DNA of 64,000 bases from Bacteroidaceae bacterium (GTDB taxonomy: Bacteria > Bacteroidota > Bacteroidia > Bacteroidales > Bacteroidaceae). A model generated the notes under the pieces. The model did not search any database, had not been told where the DNA came from, and worked only from the letters and a program-made list of their open reading frames with translations. Below, in pieces: positions 51,872 through 61,681 of the stretch; within the stretch, counting starts at the first letter, position 1; every line of letters starts with the position of its first letter. Both the position numbers and the translations under genes were made by a program. The stretch is from positions 41,778 through 105,777 of the forward strand of contig JAFWPH010000032.1 in the NCBI GenBank assembly GCA_017509605.1, written 5' to 3'.

Positions 51872-52378
51872 TCAGAGATTGAGGATACGGTATTCTGCAT
51901 TCAGCATTCGGGGAATAGAACTGATGGGTTTGTGGTGATAGACGGCTTGGATAGCCTTGTTGATGATGCCGTGTCCCATGGCGAGGACAGTTTGATATGG
52001 ATAGTTGTCGCTTATCCATAGCAAGAATTCCTCAGCCCTGTGAAGCATGTCGTCTATCTTCTCCACGTTGTCTGGGAAGTCAAGCCCCTTGAGATCGGGA
52101 ATGTACCGTCCAGTGAAGTCACCCCAGTCTCGCTCACGCAGCAGCGGGGTAGTGAGTACCTCCATGTCGTGGCGTCGGGCGATAATGCTGCACGAATCAA
52201 TGGCGCGCCTAAGGTCGCTCGACACGAAGGCATCGAACCTGACATTAGCAAGGTTGTCAGCCAGGATCCCGATTTGGCTTTCTCCCTCAGGAGTGAGTTG
52301 GCCTTGCCTCTGCCCCTGCATGATTTGCGCCACGTTGTCGGTGGTCTGGCCATGGCGGGCCAAATAGAGCGTAGTCAT
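51872..52378 (-). CDS. Histidine phosphatase family protein
   Basis: 168 residues, a compact member of the phosphoglycerate mutase-like superfamily. The phospho-accepting His is in LARHGQT near residue 8. SSDLRRAIDS holds the conserved Arg, and ERDWGDFTG and MGHG supply the acid Glu and second His. Members range from phosphatases of small metabolites (for example alpha-ribazole or 3-phosphoglycerate) to proteins, so the substrate is not assigned. It lies 43 bp after fbp on the same strand, probably one operon. Confidence 0.85.
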   Translation of the reverse strand: MTTLYLARHGQTTDNVAQIMQGQRQGQLTPEGESQIGILADNLANVRFDAFVSSDLRRAIDSCSIIARRHDMEVLTTPLLRERDWGDFTGRYIPDLKGLDFPDNVEKIDDMLHRAEEFLLWISDNYPYQTVLAMGHGIINKAIQAVYHHKPISSIPRMLNAEYRILNL

Positions 52379-52421
52379 TGATGTTTTTTACTGGTTTAAC
52401 AGACAATCCTGGATGACAGGT

Positions 52422-54425
52422 TTATTTTCTTTCCTTGAGGAAGCCGTTACGGTAGGCGTAGAGCAGTTTCTTCAGTTCCTCGATGTTTGCAGTGAGTTCC
52501 TTGCCCTTGTCTGTGTCTTTCACGAGTAGCCGTCGTGAGTTGAGCTCCACAATGTCGGTAGTGCTCTTGATGTCGGTTCCATTGAGGATGGCGTCCTGCA
52601 TGGAACGGAAAGGTTGATGCTGGACAAGGTCGAATCCCCTGGAGTGATAAGTCAGCGTGTATCCTGCGATTCCTGTCTCAGGTTGGTAGGCCTTGGAGAA
52701 TCCACCGTCGATGACGAGCAGTTTACCATTGGCTTTCACTGGTGTCTCTCCTAGTTTGGCCTTCACAGGTACATGTCCGTTGATGATGTGTCGGTGCTTG
52801 CCCTCCACGCCGAAGTCATCGAGGATACTGTCGATGATGTGCTCGTTGTTGCTGTATGTGTAATAATATCCTTTTGTCTCTGTGTGTGTTGACTTGTCCT
52901 TGATGAAGTATCGCTCGAAAGTGGTCATCTTGTCCTTGTCGAAGAGAGGTGAGTCTTTGCCACACCAGAGATACCAAATGTAGTCACGGGCGAAGCGTCT
53001 GTCCTCAGCCGAAACATCTTTGCTGAAAGCCTCTCGAACAAGGTAGCCAGTCTTCTTGAGCAGTTCGTGTCCCTTGTATTTTTTCCCCTTGATATCGACT
53101 TCACGGAGAGTACCGTCGGCGTTGAGCGGCACTGAGGCATGGTACATGAGGTTGGAGTTGCATACAGCGTACATGCACCCGTGGGCAAGCAGACAGTCGA
53201 TATGGCGCTTCAGTTTGTCGCTGGCCAAGAAGGAATGGCGTAGTTTCTTCATGATGTCCTCTTCCTCGTCTGAAAGTGCGTAGGGTGCACTGGGGTCAAC
53301 CGTGGGCAGGAAAGCGTCGGTCATTTCGTACTCCTTTCCGCTGATGGTGCAGACCTTGCGCTCCTTGTCAATGCAGTGCAGCAGTTTGCGGTCGTCCATG
53401 TTGAACTCTGGCCGGCGGTCGATGATGGCGGCCTCTTCCTTGAATTGGATGACGGTGATGGCTTTGTGCATCTGTGCGATGAGGCGTAGTGTTTTCTTGT
53501 CGAGGTTGAGTTCGTCGCATTTGTCCTCGGCCACTCCGAATTTTGTGCAGGGATCGTCTTTATAGACCTCCATGGCGAAGGTGGCGAGGGGCAGGAGGTT
53601 GATGCCGTAGCCGTCCTCAAGAGTGGCGAGGTTGCCGTAGCGTAACGAGAGCCTCAGCACATTGGCGATGCAGGCTCGGTTTCCTGCGGCTGCTCCGAAC
53701 CAGTCGATGTCGTGGTTGCCCCAGACAATATCAAAGTGGCGGTAGTTGCAGAGCGTCTCCATGATGAGGTGTGCGCCCGGTCCGCGGTCGAAGATGTCGC
53801 CGAGCAGGTGCAGTCGGTCGATGGCCAAACGCTGGATAAGGCTGCTGATGGCGATAATGAAGTCATCGGCGCGTTGGGTGTCGATGATGCTTTGGATAAT
53901 CACATTGTAATATTGCGCCTTGTTGGCGGGATAGATGTCGGCCGACTCGTGGAGCAGTTCCTCTATGATGTACTCGAATTCCTTTGGCAGTTCCTTACGG
54001 ATTTTGGAGCGAGTGTATTTTGACGACACATTCCTGCAGACCTTGATCAACTGGTGGAGCGTTACGGTGTAGAAGTCGTCGATGTCTTCCTCCTTGGTCT
54101 TGATGAGCTGCAGTTTCTGCTCTGGGTAGTAGATGAGCGAGCAGAGTTCTTTCTTCTCTTTGTCGGTCAATGTGGTGCCGAAGATCTCTTCAACCTTACG
54201 TTTCACGTAGCCTGAGGCGTTGCGCAGGACGTGGTTAAACGCTTCGCTTTCGCCATGGGGGTCGCTGATGAAGTGCTCTGTAGGTTTGGGCAGGTTGAGA
54301 ATGGCCTCGAGGTTGATGATCTCGCGGCTGGCATCGCCGATGGTTGGGTAGGTTTGCGAGAGAAGTTCCAGATACCGGAGGTCTTCCTTGATGCTTTCTT
54401 CGTTAAGTGTCTTTTCTGATGGCAT
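52422..54425 (-). CDS. fbp: Fructose-1,6-bisphosphatase class III
   Basis: 667 residues from ATG 54425 (MPSEKTLNEESI), fitting the usual 650-670. It hydrolyses fructose 1,6-bisphosphate in gluconeogenesis. The metallophosphatase motifs are visible: FISDPHGE near 55, LGDIFDRGPG and WGNHDIDWFG near 215-245, and INGHVP further on. Cytoplasmic. The promoter -7 box at 54474-54481 is divergent from ruvC. The histidine phosphatase follows 43 bp downstream. Confidence 0.94.
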   Translation of the reverse strand: MPSEKTLNEESIKEDLRYLELLSQTYPTIGDASREIINLEAILNLPKPTEHFISDPHGESEAFNHVLRNASGYVKRKVEEIFGTTLTDKEKKELCSLIYYPEQKLQLIKTKEEDIDDFYTVTLHQLIKVCRNVSSKYTRSKIRKELPKEFEYIIEELLHESADIYPANKAQYYNVIIQSIIDTQRADDFIIAISSLIQRLAIDRLHLLGDIFDRGPGAHLIMETLCNYRHFDIVWGNHDIDWFGAAAGNRACIANVLRLSLRYGNLATLEDGYGINLLPLATFAMEVYKDDPCTKFGVAEDKCDELNLDKKTLRLIAQMHKAITVIQFKEEAAIIDRRPEFNMDDRKLLHCIDKERKVCTISGKEYEMTDAFLPTVDPSAPYALSDEEEDIMKKLRHSFLASDKLKRHIDCLLAHGCMYAVCNSNLMYHASVPLNADGTLREVDIKGKKYKGHELLKKTGYLVREAFSKDVSAEDRRFARDYIWYLWCGKDSPLFDKDKMTTFERYFIKDKSTHTETKGYYYTYSNNEHIIDSILDDFGVEGKHRHIINGHVPVKAKLGETPVKANGKLLVIDGGFSKAYQPETGIAGYTLTYHSRGFDLVQHQPFRSMQDAILNGTDIKSTTDIVELNSRRLLVKDTDKGKELTANIEELKKLLYAYRNGFLKERK

Positions 54426-54473
54426 GTCGATGGGGTGTTTTGAAACGAACTTGACATTAGATGTCAGTATCTG

Positions 54474-54481
54474 CAAAATTA
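54474..54481 (-). promoter_or_regulatory. Promoter -7 box of fbp
   Basis: Reads TAATTTTG on minus, exact consensus, 48 bp upstream of ATG 54425. Confidence 0.5.
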
Positions 54482-54525
54482 AGCATAATTATTGAATTTT
54501 AGTGATTATATAGTGAAATAAATTG

Positions 54526-54533
54526 TAACTTTG
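54526..54533 (+). promoter_or_regulatory. Promoter -7 box of ruvC
   Basis: TAACTTTG, exact consensus, 43 bp before ATG 54577. Confidence 0.5.
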
Positions 54534-54576
54534 CATAATTATCATAGAATACATAATTGTAACATCATATTGCTAA

Positions 54577-55161
54577 ATGGACAGAAACAATACACCTGCT
54601 ACTGTTCCGGAAAAAATCATCCTTGGCATCGACCCTGGCACAAATGTGATGGGGTATGGCGTGCTCAAGGTGGAGGGTAAAAAAGCGGGCATGGTGGCCA
54701 TGGGGGTCATCGATATGAGGAAGATTCCAGACGGATACCTCAAGCTTGGACACATTTTTGAGCGCGTAACCGGCATCATCTCATCATATCTCCCGGACGA
54801 ACTGGCCATTGAGGCTCCTTTCTTTGGTAAGAACGTGCAGTCCATGCTGAAACTCGGAAGGGCGCAGGGCGTGGCCATTGCCGCAGCCATTCAGCGTGGC
54901 GTTCCCATCACAGAGTATGAGCCGACAAAAATCAAAGTGGCCATCACTGGCAACGGCGCTGCCTCTAAAGAGCAGGTCGCAGGCATGTTGCAGCGCATGC
55001 TGCACATTCCCGAGGAGGAAATGAGCAAGTACATGGACGCTACTGACGCATTAGGTGCCGCTTACTGTCATTTCATCCAGTTGGGCACACCCAAGGTGGA
55101 ACATTCTTACAAGGACTGGAAGAGTTTTGTCAATGAGAACAAGGACAAGATCCACAAGTAA
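54577..55161 (+). CDS. ruvC: Holliday junction endonuclease RuvC
   Basis: 194 residues. Resolves Holliday junctions with RuvAB. The four catalytic acids are visible: Asp19 in GIDPG, Glu79 in AIEAPFF, and Asp154 and Asp157 in [10 protein letters not shown]. Cytoplasmic. It is divergent from fbp and followed 54 bp later by the aminotransferase gene on the same strand; the two may share a transcript but not a function. Confidence 0.94.
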   Translation: MDRNNTPATVPEKIILGIDPGTNVMGYGVLKVEGKKAGMVAMGVIDMRKIPDGYLKLGHIFERVTGIISSYLPDELAIEAPFFGKNVQSMLKLGRAQGVAIAAAIQRGVPITEYEPTKIKVAITGNGAASKEQVAGMLQRMLHIPEEEMSKYMDATDALGAAYCHFIQLGTPKVEHSYKDWKSFVNENKDKIHK

Positions 55162-55215
55162 GGAACGTGTCGTTTCCACATTAATGAACGAATAACTACT
55201 AACCAAGATATAGAC

Positions 55216-56319
55216 GTGAGAGTGAAATTCCTGGACCTCAAGAAGGTCAACGACTCCTACAGCAAGCAGATTGACGACGCTGTGCGGCGCGTTCTCGACT
55301 CAGGATGGTACATCAACGGCGAGAATGTGAGTGCTTTTGAACGCGAGTTTGCCGAATACGTGGGGGCAGACCATTGTGTCGGTGTGGGCAACGGACTCGA
55401 CGCCCTGACGCTGGTTCTCTCCGCATGGAGGGATATGCACGCCTGGGACCGTAATACAGAGGTGATAGTTCCCGCTAACACTTTCATTGCCACCATTCTC
55501 GCCATTACTCGTGCTGGGCTCAAACCCGTGTTGTGCGAGCCGCGTGAGGACAATGCGCTCATTGACTGCGACAAGGTGAAAGAACTGATCAATGAGCATA
55601 CACGTGTCATCTTGCCAGTACATTTGTATGGCCGCACTTGCGACATGGCCTCCATTAACGTGATTGCTTTCAAACACGGTCTCAAGGTGCTGGAGGATGC
55701 CTGTCAGGCTCACGGAGCCTTTTCTGGTGTGCGCCGTGCCGGCAATCTCGGCGATGCCGCGGCTTTCAGCTTCTATCCGGGAAAGAACCTCGGTGCATTG
55801 GGCGACGGTGGGGCCGTGACAACCAACAACAAGGAACTTGCTGAACGTGTACGACGGCTCGCCAACTATGGGCAGTCGCAGAAATATGTGCATGTTATCA
55901 AAGGCGTGAACTCTCGTATCGATGAACTGCAGGCCGCAATACTCCTCGCCAAACTGCCTCGTCTCGACAAGGACAACGAGCGCAGACAGCAGATAGCGGA
56001 GTACTACAATGCCCATATCATCCATTCCGATGTGATACTTCCCGAAACAAAGAGATTTATCGAGAATGTGTTCCATATCTACCCCGTCAGGTGCAGGCGA
56101 CGCGATGCGTTGCAGGCCTGGCTTGCCGTCAACGACGTGCAGACACAGATTCATTATCCCTGTCCACCTCATCGCCAGCAAGCCTATCGGGAATGGGCGC
56201 ATTTGCATCTGCCTGTCACAGATAAGTGGAGCCAAACAGAACTGAGCCTGCCCATCAGCCCCGTGATGACTGACAAGGAAGTGGAATATGTGGTGAAAAT
56301 GGTCAATGATTTTGAATGA
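55216..56319 (+). CDS. DegT/DnrJ/EryC1 sugar aminotransferase
   Basis: 367 residues with a GTG start (no closer ATG gives the MRVKFLDLKKVN opening of the family). A pyridoxal phosphate enzyme that aminates nucleotide-linked keto sugars. The cofactor lysine is in SFYPGKNLGALGDGG, and VLEDACQAHGA holds the conserved Asp. The opening FLDLKKVNDSY and the end resemble the FdtB/QdtB group acting on dTDP-3-keto-6-deoxyhexoses, though no nucleotide-sugar synthase is nearby. It starts the surface polysaccharide region, followed by two GT2 genes. Confidence 0.88.
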   Translation: MRVKFLDLKKVNDSYSKQIDDAVRRVLDSGWYINGENVSAFEREFAEYVGADHCVGVGNGLDALTLVLSAWRDMHAWDRNTEVIVPANTFIATILAITRAGLKPVLCEPREDNALIDCDKVKELINEHTRVILPVHLYGRTCDMASINVIAFKHGLKVLEDACQAHGAFSGVRRAGNLGDAAAFSFYPGKNLGALGDGGAVTTNNKELAERVRRLANYGQSQKYVHVIKGVNSRIDELQAAILLAKLPRLDKDNERRQQIAEYYNAHIIHSDVILPETKRFIENVFHIYPVRCRRRDALQAWLAVNDVQTQIHYPCPPHRQQAYREWAHLHLPVTDKWSQTELSLPISPVMTDKEVEYVVKMVNDFE

Positions 56320-56368
56320 TGACGATCTTTTTTAGCATCTATAACATCTATTATATAATCAACAACAG

Positions 56369-57235
56369 ATGACAGTAGATATCCTGATTTGCACGCTCAA
56401 TGAGAGCATCGCCTCTGTACCGTCTTGCCTGATGGACGAGAAGGATGGAGTAGGGTATGTGGTGTCGTTCCAATACACCGATGATAAGTACCTGATGATG
56501 GTGCCCGAGGAGTTGCTGACGCGTAAGGATGTGTTGCTGACCTCTATCGAAGGTCATGGCCTCTCGGCCAACCGCAATAATGCCATCACCCATTCCCGAG
56601 CCGATATCTGTGTCATTGCTGACGACGATTGCCGATACACCCAAGAACGGCTCTCGCAGATGATGGAGGCTTTCGGCCGTTATGAGGAGGCTGATGTTCT
56701 GATGCTTCAGTCGCTTGGTCCCGATGGATCATTGCTCCGTGAATACCCTGACTGCAGTTTCAACCTACAGTGTCCGCCAAAAGGATATTACCCTATTTCT
56801 ATCGATTTGGCGTTCCGCCGGGAACGAATGAAAGATGTCGGTTTCGACCTGCGTTTCGGTCTCGGCAGTGAACGGATGACAGGCGGTGAGGAAGGTGTCT
56901 GGGTGGAAACGGCGAAACGGATGGGCAAGACTGTGCTTTATGTTCCACAGCCATTGGCGCAGACCACAGCATACCCCAAGAGCGGTGACCAGATCTTCTG
57001 CGAACCAAAGAAACTTTTCTCCTATGGTGCCTTGTCGTATTTCGTCCATGGTGCGTCGTCAATCCTAAGGTGTCTGAAGTATGCTGTTCTCCAGGCCCCT
57101 AAGCATCAGGCGCCAGTCGTGGGTTCATTCATCAACATGTTGAAGGGCATTCTCTATATGATGCGCGATGGTAGGAGAATTGACAAGAATAAGGTGGTGA
57201 AAAGAGATAAACGACAGAAACAATGGAGAATATGA
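56369..57235 (+). CDS. Glycosyltransferase family 2-like protein
   Basis: 288 residues. GT-A fold features: VDILICTLNESI at the start, SANRNNAI, and an acidic ICVIADDDCRY motif near residue 90 that would bind metal and nucleotide sugar. GSERMTGGEEGVWVETAKRMG is the acceptor-side motif. The C-terminal part has a short hydrophobic helix and a very basic tail (KNKVVKRDKRQKQ), suggesting membrane association. It overlaps the next glycosyltransferase gene by 13 bp. Confidence 0.82.
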   Translation: MTVDILICTLNESIASVPSCLMDEKDGVGYVVSFQYTDDKYLMMVPEELLTRKDVLLTSIEGHGLSANRNNAITHSRADICVIADDDCRYTQERLSQMMEAFGRYEEADVLMLQSLGPDGSLLREYPDCSFNLQCPPKGYYPISIDLAFRRERMKDVGFDLRFGLGSERMTGGEEGVWVETAKRMGKTVLYVPQPLAQTTAYPKSGDQIFCEPKKLFSYGALSYFVHGASSILRCLKYAVLQAPKHQAPVVGSFINMLKGILYMMRDGRRIDKNKVVKRDKRQKQWRI

Positions 57236-58188
57236 ACCGGAATCTCGTGTCTATAGTAGTACCAGTCTTCAACAGGGCTGATGTGTTGCCGGCAACACTT
57301 GAGAGTCTGAAGGCTCAGGACTACCGTCCCCTTCAGGTGGTGCTGGTTGACAATGGTTCGACTGACGGATCTTTAGAGGTTTGCGAAGCCTTTGCCCGAA
57401 AGGAAACAGCAGACGGATTCGATGTCGTGGTGAGTACGGAGCGTGAGCCAGGTGCCGCTGCGACACGTAACCGTGGACTGAGTCTTTGTGAGGCTGATAT
57501 TGTGGCGTTTTTCGATTCCGACGACGAGATGTCGCCCGACTTCATTTCCGTCATGTATGGGGCGTTGACTTCCAATCCACTCAACGATGTGGCGATAGGA
57601 CGTACGTTGATGGTCTTTGCCGATGGAATGGAACGTGTCCGCGACTATTGGCCTCAAGCCACTGTCGCCCACCAGATACTGGCGGGAATAGTCACCACGG
57701 TTTCATTCCTGGCCTACAAGTCGTTCCTCTATGACATCGGTAGTTGGAACGCAGCTGTTCGCACCTGGGATGACTATGAACTTGGGGTACGCATATTGAT
57801 GTATGCCCACAAAGTGGAGTGGGTGGACCGTACCTTCCACCGTATCCATAATCATTCGGTGAGCATCACGGGAGAGTCATTCACTGCTACAGTAGATGGC
57901 ATTCTTGGCGCACTGAGAGCAGTTGACGGCGACATCGACGACTATGAGAAGGCTTCGGATACCAACAAGAGAGAAGTAGTATTGATGCGCCGTGCACTTT
58001 ATTTCCGCTCCATGTTGCTCAAAGGATGGCTCGGCCATGAACGCAACGACAAGGACGCCGGAAGAGTAGGGGCTTTTGCCTCCACCGTCAAATGTGGTGT
58101 CTTTTATCGTATTGTGGGTGGAATAATGTGTTTCATTACCGCCCATGGTGTACGGGGCGCTTGGCGGTTAGGACGGCTGTTCCTTTGA
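57223..58188 (+). CDS. Glycosyltransferase family 2
   Basis: 321 residues; ATG 57223 overlaps the previous gene by 13 bp, with ATG 57232 as alternative. Clear GT2 motifs: VSIVVPVFNRADVLPATLESL, VDNGSTDGS, GAAATRNRGL, and the DxD-like FFDSDDEMSP. Near the end a hydrophobic segment (FYRIVGGIMCFITAHGV) may bind the membrane. Probably adds one sugar to a lipid-linked surface polysaccharide unit. Last plus-strand gene before a bidirectional terminator. Confidence 0.87.
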   Translation: MENMNRNLVSIVVPVFNRADVLPATLESLKAQDYRPLQVVLVDNGSTDGSLEVCEAFARKETADGFDVVVSTEREPGAAATRNRGLSLCEADIVAFFDSDDEMSPDFISVMYGALTSNPLNDVAIGRTLMVFADGMERVRDYWPQATVAHQILAGIVTTVSFLAYKSFLYDIGSWNAAVRTWDDYELGVRILMYAHKVEWVDRTFHRIHNHSVSITGESFTATVDGILGALRAVDGDIDDYEKASDTNKREVVLMRRALYFRSMLLKGWLGHERNDKDAGRVGAFASTVKCGVFYRIVGGIMCFITAHGVRGAWRLGRLFL

Positions 58189-58282
58189 ATTTTCAAATAA
58201 AAGAATGCTTAAAAGGACGAATCAGATTATTAGAGAAACTATCTATGATTTCATAAAAACAAACACTTTTCAAGTAAGATAA

Positions 58283-58321
58283 AACCAAAATGAGCAGTCA
58301 TTACGACTGCTCATTTTGGTT
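58283..58321. terminator. Bidirectional terminator between glycosyltransferase genes
   Basis: 17-bp perfect stem, left arm 58283-58299 (AACCAAAATGAGCAGTC), loop ATTAC, right arm 58305-58321. It separates convergent transcripts. Confidence 0.85.
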
Positions 58322-58341
58322 AGATATTTAGGTCAAATAGC

Positions 58342-59349
58342 TTATTGTTGCCATTGATTTCTGTTAACAATTCTACTATAAAATGTCTGTCTCCCGTCAT
58401 CTGTTTGCTCTCGCCAAGCAGAGCGGAAAGAGAGTTTGAAGACGTAGTCCTCTTTGATCAGATCCTGATAAACCGTCTCTTCGTAAGGTTCGTTCATGAT
58501 TGTTGCCAATTCATTCCGTCTCTTTGCTTCCACTTTCTGAGCTTCATTCATGTCGGCTTTTACGGAGGAGAACGACCTACAAGCATAAAGAATTAGATAA
58601 TCCTGAATCACATAGTCTGGCCAGTATTTCTCCCGTCGTGCAATCTCTTTCAACATCTCTCCCACAAAAGCGAATAGCAAGTAAGAGGACTTATTGGATC
58701 CCATACACCAACTACTCCAATTCCAATCGTAAGAAGTCCAAAACTGGATACCTCTTGGTGTAGGCAGCACTTTCCCACAAGCTGTAAACAATGGGCTATC
58801 CAACAATAAGCCCATAGGTAGTTCACCTGAAACCCAAACAGTGGAATCTATCCATAAACCTCCATAATTGCTCAACAGGAGATTGCGGATGATATCACTA
58901 TAGTTAGCCCATGTCAATTTTAGCGACTTTACTTTTTCCTTTATCTCAACAGGAATGTCAAGGTAATCATCAACATTCTCATTCGTTACAAGAATCACAT
59001 TATCGTTGTATTCTGTTAACTGCCTATAGCAAGCCTTGATTAAAGGTGGCATCGCATCCTCTCCCTGTCCCCAAAACACCCATATTCTATAGTTGTCGGT
59101 CAATGTCGCCTTTGGTGGATTATTCTTGTATTTATCTATGATATCACCGTATTTTTTCCCTATATAGCCATCGAGCCATGCAGTTTTCTTTCCCAACGCC
59201 CAGGAACTCAACCTGTAACTAAAGGGAGTACGGACATAAAAGCATATCCACCACAGCAAATCGTAGAATGCGAAAGAGATACCATAATGAGCGCTCTTCT
59301 GAAAAAAAGCATTCATCTTGTCACGTAGAATGATAAATAGTCGGCTCAT
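58342..59349 (-). CDS. Capsular polysaccharide synthesis glycosyltransferase (Caps_synth type)
   Basis: 335 residues. The middle matches the capsular polysaccharide synthesis / DXD-sugar glycosyltransferase fold: RIWVFWGQGEDAMPPLIKAC, LTWANYSDIIRNLLLSNYGG, then the metal site LWIDSTVW. Cytoplasmic side of the membrane. It is the last gene of the minus-strand polysaccharide run and visibly AT-richer than the genes up to 58 kb. Sugar specificity unknown. Confidence 0.82.
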   Translation of the reverse strand: MSRLFIILRDKMNAFFQKSAHYGISFAFYDLLWWICFYVRTPFSYRLSSWALGKKTAWLDGYIGKKYGDIIDKYKNNPPKATLTDNYRIWVFWGQGEDAMPPLIKACYRQLTEYNDNVILVTNENVDDYLDIPVEIKEKVKSLKLTWANYSDIIRNLLLSNYGGLWIDSTVWVSGELPMGLLLDSPLFTACGKVLPTPRGIQFWTSYDWNWSSWCMGSNKSSYLLFAFVGEMLKEIARREKYWPDYVIQDYLILYACRSFSSVKADMNEAQKVEAKRRNELATIMNEPYEETVYQDLIKEDYVFKLSFRSAWREQTDDGRQTFYSRIVNRNQWQQ

Positions 59350-59490
59350 AGCAAATATATCATTGTCCTTTTTCCCCCATGATAGACTTGATGTAAAAAT
59401 AGAAGAATATAATTAATGATTTAAATCTCAATATTTTGGACAGAACGTTATTAATTGATCATTTTGTGTTATCATATCTTTGTTCATCGG

Positions 59491-60462
59491 CTATGTGATG
59501 AATGTATTGTCGCAATTATAATACCTCAATTTCAACAACGTCATGAACCGGAAAATGGTCTTGTTCTCGCAAATGTTATGCTTCTCATGTAGTAAAAAGA
59601 AGTCCATCTTTTTCCGGATGGCCTCATTGTGATTGGAAGCAACACTTCCCTTAGCCATTTTCTCTTTGTAAAGGTTGAAACTCTTGCTGAAATAATGGTT
59701 GATTTGTATCGTATTCACCTTGGGAGGTAAGTATATCTGATTAAAGAGCTTGAATCGGCACTGTTCTGTAATGATTGGCACCCGAACTTTAATTCCCAAT
59801 ATCTTGTACTCCGAGACTACATGATGGTGATAAATACGTCGGGGACGATATTTATCGCTTGTGTAGAGAATCACTTTACCTGTTCCATCAAGATGATCCC
59901 ATGCGCAAGTATATTGTTCTGTAACCAATCTGCTCCAATCGTGATCAAGCTGACCATTGGTTCCAAACATCTGCCAATATATCATCAAGCCCGGATAGCC
60001 CTCATATCGTTTCAGAAAATCTTTGATATCATATTCCTTCAACGGGCATAAGAATTCGTCCATATCAAGAAATGAAAGCCAGGTGGTCTCGGCCTTAAAC
60101 CTGTTATAGCAATCAGCGTATGCCTCCATCTGTATATGTGCCCCTGGCCATTGTGTAAGCGTCACATATCCACTTTCAATAAAAGGTTGAAGCACCTCTT
60201 GATAATTGTCGTCCGAATTATTGTTGTATAAATAGACATGGTCCACTCCTATCACCTGGTAATACATGAGCCATTCCTTCAAGAAGCGAGCTTCATTCTT
60301 AAAGATGGCGCATACTGATATATAGTACTTCTTAGACTCTCTTTGCTTAGCATGGGAAACCATATAGAGAGACAAGAACCAATATAAAATATTAGCAATT
60401 GATTCTATAAGCGAAAGAATCCTCACATTCTTTATATGTCGGATAATGGTATAATGATTCAT
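59491..60462 (-). CDS. Glycosyltransferase family 92-like protein
   Basis: 323 residues. An N-terminal hydrophobic helix (about 15-36) would anchor it. The family 92 / DUF23 pattern is clear: YISVCAIFKNEARFLKEWLMYY, GVDHVYLYNNNSDDN and the metal site WLSFLDMDEFLCP. The C-terminal HHVVSEYK and INHYFSKSFNLYKEK motifs are also typical. Family members transfer galactose or related sugars. A 140-bp spacer separates it from the next gene. Confidence 0.85.
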   Translation of the reverse strand: MNHYTIIRHIKNVRILSLIESIANILYWFLSLYMVSHAKQRESKKYYISVCAIFKNEARFLKEWLMYYQVIGVDHVYLYNNNSDDNYQEVLQPFIESGYVTLTQWPGAHIQMEAYADCYNRFKAETTWLSFLDMDEFLCPLKEYDIKDFLKRYEGYPGLMIYWQMFGTNGQLDHDWSRLVTEQYTCAWDHLDGTGKVILYTSDKYRPRRIYHHHVVSEYKILGIKVRVPIITEQCRFKLFNQIYLPPKVNTIQINHYFSKSFNLYKEKMAKGSVASNHNEAIRKKMDFFLLHEKHNICENKTIFRFMTLLKLRYYNCDNTFIT

Positions 60463-60489
60463 TTATGCAGTTATTTCGTATTCTAATGA

Positions 60490-61680
60490 TTATAATAATT
60501 CTTGAAACAAATCAACCCATTGTTCGGCAATGCGGTCAGAAGAAAATTTAGACACAGAATGAAATGCTTTTACTGCCATTTCTTTCCTTAGTGAATCATT
60601 CTTCATCAAATCTTCCAATCTTTTGCTATATTCCTTCTCATCAAAGGATGGTACCAAAACACCCGTCTCTTTATCAACAATAATATCATGTACAGCTTCG
60701 TAACTATCAAAAGAAATAGGAACACATCCGAATTGTTGGGCCTCCAACAATGTCATAGGAAAACATTCATGTGTGCTTTGCATACACAAAATTGAGGCCT
60801 TCTCCATGACTTGGAGCGCATCTTTTTTCCCCTCAAAATAACAGCGTTCTAAACTCAAACGTTCCGCATAACTCTTCATTATCGGTAACATATCTCCATC
60901 ACCTATAATAACCAAGCGCCAATCAGGAACCCTCTTTTGAACTTTTTTCCATATTCGTAACATTCTATCAACTCGTTTCTGAAACACCATCCTTCCAACA
61001 AATAGAACCATTTTTTCTTTTTCAAGCATTATTTGATTAATGCTTTTACCTTCTTTTGGCATTAAAGGCACAGGATTTGAAATCGAACAAATTTTCCTGT
61101 TTTTATACACTCCTATAATATTACAAACTCGTTTGACATATTCTTCTGATAACAAAACATAACAATCTGAATCTTCGTATTTTTTTTGGTGCATCTTCTT
61201 TAAGGTTAGGTACCGAATTGAATAAGATAGTGGATACATCATTTTACGCTTAATTTGAAGAAGAAAACGTTTGAAGACATTCTTCTCAAAAAAACTGATT
61301 TCATCAATTTTATCGGTCAAATCTTTCACTTGAAACTCAGGATTAGAATGATTCACCGTTATCAGTTTTGCATTGGTCTGATTTTTGGCTTGAACAACTA
61401 AAGAATGTATGGCTTGGAGAGTAGATTGATTGATTAATATAGAAACATTATTGTCGACTATCACATTGTGGAGGAAATCTATGTTATGTTTGGACACAAT
61501 CTCTTCTTCCTCTAAATAATAAACATTGTCGGCATCTGTTGTATTCCTATATTTAGAAGGGAAGCAACACAATACATTGATCCCTAAATGGCTGAATTCT
61601 TTAATCAATAGAGTCGAGACCCTTTCCACGCCTCCAGAGAAACAGCAAAATGGAAAATCACTAATAAAACAAATAGTCAT
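60490..61680 (-). CDS. Glycosyltransferase family 4
   Basis: 396 residues, GT-B fold. The N-terminal domain opens with CFISDFPFCCFSGGVERVSTLL. The C-terminal domain has FVGRMVFQKRVDRMLRIW, VIIGDGDMLP and the donor-binding Glu motif THECFPMTLLEAQQFG. Retaining transferase, probably on a lipid-linked oligosaccharide. Start codon lies one base after the Wzx stop, so translation is coupled. AT-rich like its neighbours. Confidence 0.88.
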   Translation of the reverse strand: MTICFISDFPFCCFSGGVERVSTLLIKEFSHLGINVLCCFPSKYRNTTDADNVYYLEEEEIVSKHNIDFLHNVIVDNNVSILINQSTLQAIHSLVVQAKNQTNAKLITVNHSNPEFQVKDLTDKIDEISFFEKNVFKRFLLQIKRKMMYPLSYSIRYLTLKKMHQKKYEDSDCYVLLSEEYVKRVCNIIGVYKNRKICSISNPVPLMPKEGKSINQIMLEKEKMVLFVGRMVFQKRVDRMLRIWKKVQKRVPDWRLVIIGDGDMLPIMKSYAERLSLERCYFEGKKDALQVMEKASILCMQSTHECFPMTLLEAQQFGCVPISFDSYEAVHDIIVDKETGVLVPSFDEKEYSKRLEDLMKNDSLRKEMAVKAFHSVSKFSSDRIAEQWVDLFQELL

Positions 61681-61681
61681 A